From positions 124,001 to 188,000 of the forward strand of contig JAQTTG010000001.1 of NCBI GenBank assembly GCA_028710885.1: 64,000 nt of DNA, given 5' to 3'. The notes under the pieces are model-generated. The model was not told where the DNA came from, made no database searches, and saw nothing but the letters and a program-made list of their open reading frames with translations. The position numbers and the translations under genes were made by a program. Below are positions 8,503 through 18,068 of the stretch, in pieces. Position 1 is the first letter of the stretch; each line of letters opens with the position of its first letter. This stretch comes from Sulfuricurvum sp. (lineage in GTDB: Bacteria; Campylobacterota; Campylobacteria; Campylobacterales; Sulfurimonadaceae).

Positions 8503-9672
8503 ATGAAAATCAGATCGCTAAACCGCAATATTATCGCGCTGGGAGCCAACAGCTTTTTTACCGATTTTTCCACCGAAATGATCCTCCCTCTTCTGCCGAT
8601 CTTTTTGGAACGATTTTTACACGCGAGTAAAAGTGAAATCGGTTTGATCGAGGGGATGGCGGAGTTTGGGGTTGCGATGCTGATAGCACTCTCAGGATTT
8701 TACTCGGATCGCCTCGGTAAACGCAAAGGAATTACCGTATTCGGGTACGGAATGTCCAATCTCATCAAACCGCTCGCATTTTTCGCCCAAAGCGCTACGA
8801 TGATCGCTATGATCCGTATCGGTGACCGTTTAGCAAAAGGGGTTCGTGTGGCTCCTAGAGATGCCCTCATCAGTGCCTATACTCCTAAAGAGATCAGCGG
8901 TTTTGTATTTGGATTTCATAAAATGATGGACGGTGCGGGTGCGCTTGCAGGTTCACTCACCGCTTTTTGCGTATTGTGGTTTTGGGGAGAGAGTGAATCG
9001 TCCTTTCGAACCGTTTTTGCCATCAGTCTGATACCCGGTCTCATATCTATGATGATCCTCGTTTTTTTGGTTACCGATGTCCCCTTTACTCCCGCCTCCA
9101 TCCGCCGATTTCGACCGGAGGCACTCCCCGCACCGTTTTACTATCTGGTGGGATTTCAAAGCCTCTTTAGTCTTTTTGCCATGAATTACTCATTTATGCT
9201 CCTAAAAGCAGAAAACAACGGTATCGCGTTGGTCATGATCCCCCTCGCCTATGCTCTCTACAACCTCACTCAATCGGCGTTCGCCATACCGATCGGAAAA
9301 GCAGCCGATCGATTCGGTAAACCCGCATTGCTCTCCTTGATCTACTTGGCCTTCGGTTTAGGAGCACTCGCTATGGCATCCGGCTCGATCTGGGGAGTAT
9401 GGCTAGGATTCGGAATTTACGGCTTTTTTGCCGGAGGTTTTAACGCGCTTGCTAAAGCGATCATATCCGATACCGCACCGCAGGAGCTTAAAGCAACCGC
9501 ATACGGAGTCTATTATACGTCGGTCGGCATTATGACGCTCATCTCTCTAAGTAGTGCAGGATGGTTATGGGATCATTATGGAAGCTATGTCCCTTTTATG
9601 ATTGCATCCGGTTCCGCATTGGTTTTATCCATTCTCCTTTTCACGACACGGCGTCAATTAACACATCAATAA
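8503..9672 (+). CDS. Major facilitator superfamily transporter
   Basis: The 389-residue protein has about 12 membrane segments, the MFS loop motif SDRLGKRKG after TM2 (about residue 74) and a related ADRFGKPA motif in the second half. The start TDFSTEMILPLLPIF is seen in MFS members linked to metal or arsenic loci. It is 53 bases after the thioredoxin-like gene on the same strand, so it may extend the ars operon. There is no neighbouring gapdh gene, so a specific ArsJ assignment is not supported. Substrate unknown. Confidence 0.75.
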   Translation: MKIRSLNRNIIALGANSFFTDFSTEMILPLLPIFLERFLHASKSEIGLIEGMAEFGVAMLIALSGFYSDRLGKRKGITVFGYGMSNLIKPLAFFAQSATMIAMIRIGDRLAKGVRVAPRDALISAYTPKEISGFVFGFHKMMDGAGALAGSLTAFCVLWFWGESESSFRTVFAISLIPGLISMMILVFLVTDVPFTPASIRRFRPEALPAPFYYLVGFQSLFSLFAMNYSFMLLKAENNGIALVMIPLAYALYNLTQSAFAIPIGKAADRFGKPALLSLIYLAFGLGALAMASGSIWGVWLGFGIYGFFAGGFNALAKAIISDTAPQELKATAYGVYYTSVGIMTLISLSSAGWLWDHYGSYVPFMIASGSALVLSILLFTTRRQLTHQ

Positions 9673-9743
9673 ACAAGGAAGTATTAATTTTAATATTGGT
9701 ACTATTTATAATAGAAATAAACTAAAAATTTTAAAAGAGAATA

Positions 9744-11459
9744 ATGTTCAACAATATTTCCACAAATGACAAATATATACGCCTCGTATTAGCAATAATA
9801 TTTTTTTATTTCGGAATGGTTTTCCATCCGATGTTCATGCTTGGATCGATTGCGATGTTTATTACAGCAGCTACAAACAGTTGTATTATATATAAGATTA
9901 TGGGAATAAACCGCAAACTGGAGCAATACAATTACTATCTAAGTCTTTTGCCAAAATATACACCTCATCCAACACTCATATTCTCAGAAACTGGCCAACT
10001 CCTTTTTAAAAACAAAGCATCTTATACGTCTGTTCCTCTCTTATTAACATCTCAGCAATTAAACTATGTAGAACATTCACATAATCTGATACATAAAGGA
10101 AATGAATCACTTGCCCGCTACAGTGAGAATCAGAAAACATATCAATTTTTACTCTATGGAAACAAAATCGAAAAAATTATTATGGCGTATGGATCAGATA
10201 TCACAAAAATTGTTGAACGAGAAGCATTACTCCGACACTATGCATTAACAGATGCTCTAACCCAAATTCCAAACCGTCGGCATCTAATCGAAAAATTAGA
10301 ATCTCAATCATCACGGATTCAAATTTTAGCTTTAATTGATATCAAAAACTTTGGTCAAATCAACAGTTTTTACGGGCATGAGATTGGAGACCGCTTTTTA
10401 CAAGCATTTGCAAATTTATTAACAGAGTTTTCAAAGCAAAACAAAACAAAGATGCATCGTATTCAGGGTGATGTTTTTTCTATCTTATCTTCATTAAGTG
10501 ATGAAACAACATGCATTAATAAGTTACATCAATTTTTTGAACAAAAGTTTATCACCCTTGATGAGATCGAATTTTCTGTTGAAGTTACGATCGCATATGC
10601 ATTAAAAAACAATAATGGAAAAAACCTTCTCAATCAGTGCGAAACTACATTAATGGAGGCAAAAAAGAATCGTATTAAAACACTCAAATACGATTCTTTA
10701 GATCACGTTATAGAGCATTATCATCATAATCTTGAGTGTTCAAAACGAATCAAACATATTCTTTCTCATGAAGGAGAGGGGTCGTTTGTCACCTATTTTC
10801 AGCCAATTCAAAATTCTCTAACTGGTGCTATCGAAAAATATGAAGCACTCGCGCGTATTATTGTTAATGGTTCTCTTTATCTTCCGAGTTCATTTATCGA
10901 TCCGGCGAAACAGCTTGGTTTACTTCCAAGAATAACCATGGAAGTACTTGATTCTATACTTCAGCATTATCCAGCTAGTCGTGCAGAATTTTCTATCAAT
11001 ATTACAATACAGGATCTCCAAAAAGAGGGATTCTGTGATGAATTAAAAAAACGGATCAATAGTGTAGGATTTCCTTCTGAAAAACTTGTTCTTGAAATAC
11101 TCGAGGATGAAGAGGTATATGAATATCTCAGTGTTTTAAAAACACTAAAAGCATCCGGTTTCAAAATTGCCATAGACGATTTTGGAACCGGTTATTCCAA
11201 CTTTTCACAATTACAGCGCCTTGAAGTTGACTACATCAAAATAGACGGAAGCCTTATACAATCTATTAACAGCGATCCGAAAAGCTTGGCAGTACTTCGG
11301 ACAATAATCCATTATGCTCAAAATATCGGAGCCAAGACTATCGCTGAATTTGTTGAAAACGAGACTATTGCTAAGACCTTAATAGAAGAAAAAATTGATT
11401 ATTTACAAGGATATGCGATTAGTGAACCACGTTCTCTACTCATAACACTCGATAATTGA
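9744..11459 (+). CDS. DUF2892-like membrane domain + degenerate GGDEF + EAL protein
   Basis: The 571-residue protein opens with a two-helix membrane segment (about residues 8-56) whose pattern ...IRLVLAIIFF...SCIIYKIMGI matches the DUF2892 fold. A PAS-like stretch follows, then a GGDEF domain at about 165-320 whose active-site motif is replaced by QGDVF, so it cannot be a normal cyclase. The EAL domain at about 335-565 keeps YEALARI, the DDFGTGYSN loop and KIDGSLI. The likely role is cyclic-di-GMP hydrolysis or sensing at the inner membrane, with the GGDEF part as a regulator. Its base composition is more AT-rich than that of the ars genes to its left. Confidence 0.8.
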   Translation: MFNNISTNDKYIRLVLAIIFFYFGMVFHPMFMLGSIAMFITAATNSCIIYKIMGINRKLEQYNYYLSLLPKYTPHPTLIFSETGQLLFKNKASYTSVPLLLTSQQLNYVEHSHNLIHKGNESLARYSENQKTYQFLLYGNKIEKIIMAYGSDITKIVEREALLRHYALTDALTQIPNRRHLIEKLESQSSRIQILALIDIKNFGQINSFYGHEIGDRFLQAFANLLTEFSKQNKTKMHRIQGDVFSILSSLSDETTCINKLHQFFEQKFITLDEIEFSVEVTIAYALKNNNGKNLLNQCETTLMEAKKNRIKTLKYDSLDHVIEHYHHNLECSKRIKHILSHEGEGSFVTYFQPIQNSLTGAIEKYEALARIIVNGSLYLPSSFIDPAKQLGLLPRITMEVLDSILQHYPASRAEFSINITIQDLQKEGFCDELKKRINSVGFPSEKLVLEILEDEEVYEYLSVLKTLKASGFKIAIDDFGTGYSNFSQLQRLEVDYIKIDGSLIQSINSDPKSLAVLRTIIHYAQNIGAKTIAEFVENETIAKTLIEEKIDYLQGYAISEPRSLLITLDN

Positions 11460-11517
11460 TCTATTTAATCATTCAAGTGCTACACTACACTCATTTTTTC
11501 AAAAGGATCTTTTCGCA

Positions 11518-13185
11518 ATGTTGCGCTCGATTCATGACTCTCTCGAACCAAAAATTATTACCTTTTTTCGCCGTCAAGGCTATTCGTGGGCTGATTTCAG
11601 TGCCGATGCCATTGCCGGCCTTGCCGTGGCTATTGTTGCTCTCCCTCTTGCAATGGCAATTGCAATTGCCTCTAATCTCCCACCGGAGCGAGGTCTTTTT
11701 ACCGCTATCGTCGCCGGTTTTTTGATCTCGGCTCACGGTGGAAGTCGCTATCAAATCGGTGGACCGACCGCTGCCTTTATCGTAACTGTAGCAACTGTTG
11801 CCATGAAACATGGTTACGAGGGACTGGTGCTTGCAACCATTATGGCAGGGGCTATTTTGATGATCATGGCATTTTTTCGTGCAGGAGAGATGATCAAATT
11901 TATCCCTTATCCTGTTATTGTAGGCTTTACATCCGGTATTGCTCTTCTAATTGCTTTTTCTCAAATTCGCGATTTTTTTGGGCTTTCTATCACCACCGTA
12001 CCACCAGACTTTATTGATAAATTGACTATTTATATTGCCCATTTACATGAGACCAACTTTATTGCTGTATTCGTTGCCATCACTTCAATTGGTATCATTT
12101 TCCTTGCAAAGCGTCATTTTCCTCGCATTCCAGGCCCAATTATCGTCGTAACCCTCTCCGGTCTTACGGTGTGGGCACTAAATCTCCCTGTGGAGACCAT
12201 AGAGAGCCGTTTTGGTGCCATACCGTCCATGCTCCCTACTCCAGTATGGCCTACAATCACATTTGATAAACTTCGTCTACTCCTTCCCGATGCCATTACA
12301 ATTGCGACACTTTCCGCTATAGAATCGCTTTTATCCGCTGTCGTGGCCGATGGAATGACCGGAACTCACCATAAACCAAATGCCGAACTTTTAGGTCAAG
12401 GGATTGCCAATATCGCTTCAGGAATTTTCGGAGGTCTTCCGGCTACAGGTGCAATCGCTCGTACTGCAACCAACATAAAAGCAGGAGCCCGTTCTCCAAT
12501 CGCAGGAATTATGCACGCGGCATGGTTATTCCTCTTTATGCTTCTTCTGGCTCCTCTTATCATTAAAGTACCCCTAGCCGCACTGGCTGCAATTTTAATG
12601 GTTGTCGCATGGAATATGTCAGAAATTAAACATGTCCGTGAGATCATGCATGCTCCACGAAGCGACAGAATCGTCCTTATCCTCACTTTTGTACTCACCG
12701 TATTGGTTGATCTTAATTTTGCTATACAAGCAGGCATCGCTCTTGCTTCCATATTGTTTATCGATCAAATGATGAAAGCGACACAGATACGTGCCGTGAT
12801 AAGTGATGAAGATGATCCTGACTCAATACATAACAAAAGCATTCCTGCAAATGTTGAAGTTTATGAAATTCAAGGTCCCCTCTTTTTTGGTGTTGCTGAA
12901 AAATTGGTCGATACCCTGATGCTCTTTGAAAAGCCACCGAGCGTTTTTATCTTACGTATGCGATATGTGCCGTTAATTGATGCGGCAGGACTTCATGCAC
13001 TTGAAATTTTATATGAAAGACTTCATCATAGCGAAACTCATTTTATTTTATCAGGAGTCAATCCACAAGTACGTCGTTTCATTGGAACATCACATATCGA
13101 TGATAAAATAGGCCAACAAAATATCGTCGACCACATCGATAAAGCGCTCATTCGGGCAAACGAAATTATCTCTAGCAAACATTAA
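11518..13185 (+). CDS. SulP-family anion transporter with STAS domain
   Basis: The 555-residue protein has the SulP membrane domain (about residues 20-430): DAIAGLAVAIVALPLAMAIAIA near the N terminus, GLFTAIVAGF, and the GGLPATGAIARTATNI loop near 305. A cytoplasmic STAS domain follows at about 440-550 (FGVAEKLVDTL, RMRYVPLIDAAGLHAL). SulP proteins carry sulfate, bicarbonate or dicarboxylates; the sequence does not show which. The ATG at 11518 has AAGGA about 10 bases upstream. The gene stands 58 bases after the EAL gene and converges with the next GGDEF-EAL gene, with only 11 bases between stops. Confidence 0.85.
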   Translation: MLRSIHDSLEPKIITFFRRQGYSWADFSADAIAGLAVAIVALPLAMAIAIASNLPPERGLFTAIVAGFLISAHGGSRYQIGGPTAAFIVTVATVAMKHGYEGLVLATIMAGAILMIMAFFRAGEMIKFIPYPVIVGFTSGIALLIAFSQIRDFFGLSITTVPPDFIDKLTIYIAHLHETNFIAVFVAITSIGIIFLAKRHFPRIPGPIIVVTLSGLTVWALNLPVETIESRFGAIPSMLPTPVWPTITFDKLRLLLPDAITIATLSAIESLLSAVVADGMTGTHHKPNAELLGQGIANIASGIFGGLPATGAIARTATNIKAGARSPIAGIMHAAWLFLFMLLLAPLIIKVPLAALAAILMVVAWNMSEIKHVREIMHAPRSDRIVLILTFVLTVLVDLNFAIQAGIALASILFIDQMMKATQIRAVISDEDDPDSIHNKSIPANVEVYEIQGPLFFGVAEKLVDTLMLFEKPPSVFILRMRYVPLIDAAGLHALEILYERLHHSETHFILSGVNPQVRRFIGTSHIDDKIGQQNIVDHIDKALIRANEIISSKH

Positions 13186-13196
13186 ATACGAACCTA

Positions 13197-15542
13197 TTAA
13201 TGGCGTGTTTGGCAGCTTTGTACATCGTAACTGAGTAATTCCTCAAACCGTTGCACTTGCACCGGTTTACTGCATAAAAATCCTTGAAAATATTGGCATC
13301 CATGTCGTTCTAAGAACTCAAATTGCTCAATGGTCTCAACCCCTTCAGCAATAACATCCAATTTAAAGATAGAAGCCATTGCAATAATAGTTTGAACCAA
13401 AACTGCATCATCTGAATCATTCATAATATCACGAATAAAACTTCTATCAATTTTAAGCGTAGAAAATGGTAATCGTTTAAGATATGCCAATGATGAATAT
13501 CCTGTACCAAAATCATCCATTGATATCCCAATACCAAAAGCTCGTAATTGCCCCATTTTCTCAATAACGCTGTCTATCTTATCAATAACCGTAGATTCCG
13601 TTAATTCTATCTCCACCATATACGGTGGAATACCTGATTCATTGATAATACGAATAGTTTTATCCACAAAATCGGCTTGACGAAACTGTATTGCACTCAC
13701 ATTGATTGCTATACGGTTCATAGTCGAAATTCCTGTATTCTTACTTTGGAGACGATTAAATTGTGTGCAGGCTTTTCGCATGACCCATTCACCGATTGGA
13801 ACAATTAAGCCGCTCTCTTCTGCAATAGAAATCATGTCATCAGGCATTATCAATCCCATATCAGGATGATTCCAACGCAATAATGCTTCTGCACCAATAA
13901 TTTTTTTCGTTGAAACTTCTATTAACGGCTGGTAATAAAGTTCCAATTCGCCATTTGAGATTGAATGACGCAAAGCATTTTCCATAAAAAGACGTTTTTT
14001 AATCCATTGGTCCATCTGCTCTTGGTAAAATCGCGTCGTATTTCGTCCCTCTTTTTTTGCTTGATACATTGCTGTATCAGCAAACTTCAATAAATCATCA
14101 GCATTTTGTTCATCTGAACTAACCAACACTATTCCAATACTTGCAGCAGTACAAATACTCTCTTGTTCATCTATAAGAAAAGGAAAGGAAATTGTTTGAT
14201 GAATTTTTTCAGCAATTGATTCGACATTTTTAGCTGCAATATGAGGATCTATTCCAAGCTCATTTATCAAAATGACAAACTCATCCCCACCCAATCTCGC
14301 AACAGTATCTCCTTCACGACAAATCTTATTTAGACGCTTAGCCGTTTCTACCAATAAAACATCACCGACATGATGCCCCAACGAATCATTAATACTTTTA
14401 AAATGATCAAGATCTAAAAACATTACAGCAACCAACGAACGATAGCGTCGATAATGGGCTAACGATTGTTCAATTCGGTCTTTCAATAAAATACGATTTG
14501 GTATATCTGTCAAAGAATCAAAGTAAGCTTGATGTTTTATTTTCTCCTCGGCAATAATTTTATCGGTTCTGTCGGTAACAATAGCAACCCCACCTATAAC
14601 GTTTTGCTGTGCATCATAAATAGGTGTTGTTCTCAAAATTATCCACAACCGAAGCTTATTAAACATTGTTGTGTAATACCCTTCATAATAACCTTTTTGC
14701 CCATCAAAAACAATACTCATTGCCCCATTTAAAGATGTATCAGGAAGTGTTTTGAGATCCAAACCAATCATTTTTTCGCGACTAATTTTCAATATCTGAA
14801 GCATTTCATTATTAGTTTCAATAACCATTAACTCATTATCATAATAAAATATCCCCGCCGGAGCTTCTTTAAAAATTGTTTCAAAACGTTCTTCCGAGAG
14901 ATTCAAAGCTTCAGTTGCTTTTTGATAAAGAATTTTAGAAACCAATGCACTTAAAATATTAGAATGTATTCGCTTAGATGCACTGACCAAAAGTACAAAA
15001 AAGACAGCGACCAAAATCCCCATCATGTGAAATTCAAAACCACCATGCAACCACATCATAGTAAATAAAGGGGCGAGCAATATAAATAAAAATATGACCG
15101 CTAGAGAAAACAAAGATGCCAGTGTCCCAGATGCAATACTTGCAATACCAGCAATCAAAAAAATAAGAAAAAATTGTTGAAGTGTATTGGGAGTTTGATA
15201 GATAAAAAATGCGACACTACCCCATAATGCTGCAGAAGTAAACATCACATATTTAAACTGTCTCTCCCATACCGATGTAGTATATTTATCTATATGATTT
15301 TGATACGATTTCAGTAGCAAAACACGCCAAATAAGCGTAATCAATACCGATAAAAACCATACAATAGTAATTGAGAATAAAGAACTTTGGTAAAAAAAGA
15401 AATAAACTACAAAGCTCCCCAATAATAATGGGTAAACCGAAGCAAATGCTTGTTGATACGCAATACTTACCTGCTCACTACGAACATGCTCACCTTCAGT
15501 ACTATCAGGTTCTATAAAAGTATCTTTTTTTCTAAAAAACAT
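13197..15542 (-). CDS. Membrane PAS-GGDEF-EAL cyclic-di-GMP protein
   Basis: The 781-residue protein has about six membrane helices in its first 190 residues (a MASE-like sensor), a PAS domain at about 215-335, a GGDEF domain with an intact RLGGDEFVIL motif near residue 420, and an EAL domain (about 530-765) with AEALLRW, ELTES, DDFGTGYSSLAYLK and KIDRSFI. Both catalytic motifs look intact, so it could make or hydrolyse cyclic di-GMP. It faces the SulP gene and stands alone. The short gap to flgA (85 bases) probably holds divergent promoters. Confidence 0.85.
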   Translation of the reverse strand: MFFRKKDTFIEPDSTEGEHVRSEQVSIAYQQAFASVYPLLLGSFVVYFFFYQSSLFSITIVWFLSVLITLIWRVLLLKSYQNHIDKYTTSVWERQFKYVMFTSAALWGSVAFFIYQTPNTLQQFFLIFLIAGIASIASGTLASLFSLAVIFLFILLAPLFTMMWLHGGFEFHMMGILVAVFFVLLVSASKRIHSNILSALVSKILYQKATEALNLSEERFETIFKEAPAGIFYYDNELMVIETNNEMLQILKISREKMIGLDLKTLPDTSLNGAMSIVFDGQKGYYEGYYTTMFNKLRLWIILRTTPIYDAQQNVIGGVAIVTDRTDKIIAEEKIKHQAYFDSLTDIPNRILLKDRIEQSLAHYRRYRSLVAVMFLDLDHFKSINDSLGHHVGDVLLVETAKRLNKICREGDTVARLGGDEFVILINELGIDPHIAAKNVESIAEKIHQTISFPFLIDEQESICTAASIGIVLVSSDEQNADDLLKFADTAMYQAKKEGRNTTRFYQEQMDQWIKKRLFMENALRHSISNGELELYYQPLIEVSTKKIIGAEALLRWNHPDMGLIMPDDMISIAEESGLIVPIGEWVMRKACTQFNRLQSKNTGISTMNRIAINVSAIQFRQADFVDKTIRIINESGIPPYMVEIELTESTVIDKIDSVIEKMGQLRAFGIGISMDDFGTGYSSLAYLKRLPFSTLKIDRSFIRDIMNDSDDAVLVQTIIAMASIFKLDVIAEGVETIEQFEFLERHGCQYFQGFLCSKPVQVQRFEELLSYDVQSCQTRH

Positions 15543-15627
15543 TAGTATTTACTTTTCCGTAAAATTTATCCTCATAGAATAACGTAACACAAATGAAAAA
15601 CAAATAGCACTATGTTACAATTCACAA

Positions 15628-16491
15628 ATGAATAAGATATTTATACTAATTTTTCTTTGTCTCAACCTAGTAGCGTATGAATTAAAAGAAAATTATGAAT
15701 ACAATCAGAATACTATCTTTTCCAATGACTTATTTCCTGATCTTACTCAAAAATTTGAAATCCTGAAAATCCCTGATGAAAAGACACAATATCGAGTAGA
15801 CGCACAAGTAATTGCCAAAACATTTGAATTAAATGGTATTCAAGTCGATATCAATCATGTTAGATATATCAATTTTACCAAACACAGTACACTTGATTTC
15901 ACATCAGTGAAACAGCACCTCAAATCGATGTTGGAAGAACGTTATCCTACGATAAGAATCACTGCTATTACGATTCATCCTCGCGGTTATTTAGCTTCAT
16001 TGCCTATTAATCCACAAGGAGTATTTGACAAATATTTTTACCAAAATGGTTCTGGAATATTTTATATCACAGACACTGATGGCATCCGACATTATCTCGA
16101 TTACACCGTTGAAGCAACTATTAATGTTCTGCATACATCAAAACCAATCGAACATCATGAAATTCTCAGTGCTTCCAATGCAGAATTTAAATCAATACCA
16201 TTTAAATCTTTCCGAGATCTGCCCTTAACACTTTTTCCGGATGAGGTATATCGATTTCGTACAAATTTAAAGCCTGATCAATTACTTCTTCAAAAAAATA
16301 TCGAAAAGTTACCTCTTGTATTACGAAATGTCCCTCTTCTTGCCGAGGTTCATAATGGCCCAGTTGTTATAGAGTTTAGCGCCACTGCAACGCAAGAAGG
16401 GGCACTCTATGATATTATTACGATCCTAAAAAGTGATGGCAAGCGTGCCAAAGCAAAAGTAATCGGAGAAAATCGAGTGGAACTTCAATGA
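15628..16491 (+). CDS. flgA: Flagellar P-ring assembly chaperone FlgA
   Basis: The 287-residue protein has a signal peptide (cleavage near LVA) and a C-terminal SAF-type domain (about 155-287) with the pattern I...EILSASNAEF...L...I...PLVLRNVPLLAEV and the closing segment KAKVIGENRVELQ, typical of FlgA. FlgA is a periplasmic chaperone for assembly of FlgI into the P ring. The protein is longer than the E. coli protein because of an N-terminal extension, as is usual in Campylobacterota. It is the first gene of a run in which the next gene overlaps by 4 bases. Placing a flagellar gene with ubiX and coaD is a known Campylobacterota arrangement. Confidence 0.82.
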   Translation: MNKIFILIFLCLNLVAYELKENYEYNQNTIFSNDLFPDLTQKFEILKIPDEKTQYRVDAQVIAKTFELNGIQVDINHVRYINFTKHSTLDFTSVKQHLKSMLEERYPTIRITAITIHPRGYLASLPINPQGVFDKYFYQNGSGIFYITDTDGIRHYLDYTVEATINVLHTSKPIEHHEILSASNAEFKSIPFKSFRDLPLTLFPDEVYRFRTNLKPDQLLLQKNIEKLPLVLRNVPLLAEVHNGPVVIEFSATATQEGALYDIITILKSDGKRAKAKVIGENRVELQ

Positions 16492-17018
16492 AAATCGTAG
16501 TAGGAATCAGCGGTGCCAGCGGTGCGGCATTGGGTCTTAAGCTCGTTCGCGCCCTCCCCTCAGAGATAAAAAAGCACCTGATCGTATCGGATCATGCTTC
16601 TATTGTCTTAGAAAAAGAAGAGAACTTGACCCTCCATAAAAACGATGAGATATGGGCATCGGTAGCATCCGGTTCGTACGGTGCGGATGCTATGATTATT
16701 ACCCCTTGCAGTATGAATACATTGGCAAAAATCGCCTGTGGAATCGCCGATAATCTCATCACCCGCGCTGCAGCGGTCATGATCAAAGAGCGCCGCACCC
16801 TCGTACTCGCTCCACGTGAAATCCCTTTTTCGCCAATTGCGTTAGAGAATATGCACAAACTTTCTATGATTGGAGTTATTATCGCTCCTCCCGTCCTTGC
16901 CTATTACGGCGATCAGGTGGATCTCGCATCAATGGAAAACTTTATGATCGGCAAATGGTTCGACCTCCTCGGCATACAAAATGATCTTTACAAACGTTGG
17001 GATGACAACCATGCATAA
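16488..17018 (+). CDS. ubiX: UbiX-type flavin prenyltransferase
   Basis: The 176-residue flavoprotein shows the UbiX signature: GISGASGAALGLKL at residues 6-19, DAMIITPCSMNTLAKIA(CGI) around 67-83, and the RTLVLAPREIPFS loop near 105. It joins dimethylallyl phosphate to FMN to make prenyl-FMN, the cofactor for UbiD-type decarboxylases, which serve ubiquinone/menaquinone pathways. The start ATG at 16488 overlaps the flgA stop (ATGA). It ends inside the coaD gene. Confidence 0.88.
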   Translation: MKIVVGISGASGAALGLKLVRALPSEIKKHLIVSDHASIVLEKEENLTLHKNDEIWASVASGSYGADAMIITPCSMNTLAKIACGIADNLITRAAAVMIKERRTLVLAPREIPFSPIALENMHKLSMIGVIIAPPVLAYYGDQVDLASMENFMIGKWFDLLGIQNDLYKRWDDNHA

Positions 17019-17502
17019 AATAGCCCTTTATCCCGGAACATTTGATCCTATCACTAATGGTCATTTTGATATTATTGAACGAGGCATCAAACTTTTTGAT
17101 GAAGTAATCATTGCTGTAGCTGATTCACAGGAAAAAAAACCAATGTTTACGTTGCAAGAGAGAGTTGACATGGTGAAATTAGCGGTCAAGGGTCTTGAAC
17201 GTGTACAAGTGCTCGGATTTGACAACCTCACCGTGGAACTTGCCAATACGCTCGGGGCTACCGTATTGATACGGGGACTTCGGGCTGTGAGCGATTTTGA
17301 GTTTGAACTTCAACTGGGATATCTTAATAACTCGCTTGATCCCAACATCGAAACGGTCTATTTGATGCCGAAACTCAAACATGCGTTTATCAGCTCATCG
17401 ATTGTCCGTAATCTGCTGAAATTTAACGGTAAAACGGAGCATCTTCTGCCGAAACCGGTTCAAAATGTTATCGGGAGTATGAAATCATGTACATTGCGAT
17501 AG
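17011..17502 (+). CDS. coaD: Phosphopantetheine adenylyltransferase
   Basis: The 163-residue protein has the nucleotidyltransferase motifs of CoaD: YPGTFDPITNGH at residues 6-17, the RGLRAVSDFEFELQL segment, and the C-terminal ISSSIVRNLLKF loop. It adenylates 4'-phosphopantetheine to dephospho-CoA in coenzyme A synthesis. I choose the ATG at 17011, giving the usual MHKIALYPGTFD start and an 8-base overlap with ubiX; ATGs at 16981 and 17002 would add unrelated residues. It overlaps tmk by 16 bases. Confidence 0.9.
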   Translation: MHKIALYPGTFDPITNGHFDIIERGIKLFDEVIIAVADSQEKKPMFTLQERVDMVKLAVKGLERVQVLGFDNLTVELANTLGATVLIRGLRAVSDFEFELQLGYLNNSLDPNIETVYLMPKLKHAFISSSIVRNLLKFNGKTEHLLPKPVQNVIGSMKSCTLR

Positions 17503-18068
17503 AAGGGATTGATACCGCGGGGAAAAGCACTCAAATCGAAGTACTCCGCTCTCTTTTTCCAGATGCTTTGATTACAAAAGAGCCGGGAGGAACTCCTGCC
17601 GGTGTCGAAATACGCAACATGGTTTTGCACGGCAATCTGAAAAGTAAAACTGCCGAATTATTGTTATTTTTAGCCGATCGAGCCGAGCATACCGAGTCAG
17701 TCATATTGCCTAATATGACTAAACTAATTATCAGTGACCGCTCCGCTGTATCGGGGATGGCGTATGCCAGTGTACAAAATCTCTGCGATGAAGCAACACT
17801 TGTAATGCTAAATCGTCTTGCGACAAACGGATATTTACCAGAAACTGTATTTATTCTCCGTCTCACACCCGAAGAACTCGCACATCGTCTTAGCCAAAAA
17901 GAACATGATATGATCGAATCACGTGGAATAGATTATCTTTTATCAATACAAGATGCGCTCATATCTGCGGCATATGCATTAGGAATACAAACGCATGTAA
18001 TCGATGCGACACAATCGATTGATACAATTACAAAAGAAATTACCACCTTTATCAAGGAAGCCTTATGA
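17487..18068 (+). CDS. tmk: Thymidylate kinase
   Basis: The 193-residue kinase has the P-loop GIDTAGKST (residues 7-15), the TKEPGGTPAG segment that binds dTMP, and the DRSAVSGMAYAS motif near residue 85. It makes dTDP from dTMP. The P-loop has Thr-Ala in place of the usual Gly-x in GxDGAGKST-type loops, a conservative change. The gene overlaps coaD by 16 and hisS by 4 bases, so translation is tightly coupled. Confidence 0.9.
   Translation: MYIAIEGIDTAGKSTQIEVLRSLFPDALITKEPGGTPAGVEIRNMVLHGNLKSKTAELLLFLADRAEHTESVILPNMTKLIISDRSAVSGMAYASVQNLCDEATLVMLNRLATNGYLPETVFILRLTPEELAHRLSQKEHDMIESRGIDYLLSIQDALISAAYALGIQTHVIDATQSIDTITKEITTFIKEAL

Noticed and set aside
8503-9672. ArsJ assignment of the MFS gene
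   Set aside because: ArsJ is normally next to a glyceraldehyde-3-phosphate dehydrogenase gene, which is absent here.
11491-11811. 106-codon minus-strand frame opposite the SulP gene
   Set aside because: Antisense to the well-supported transporter start and of atypical composition.
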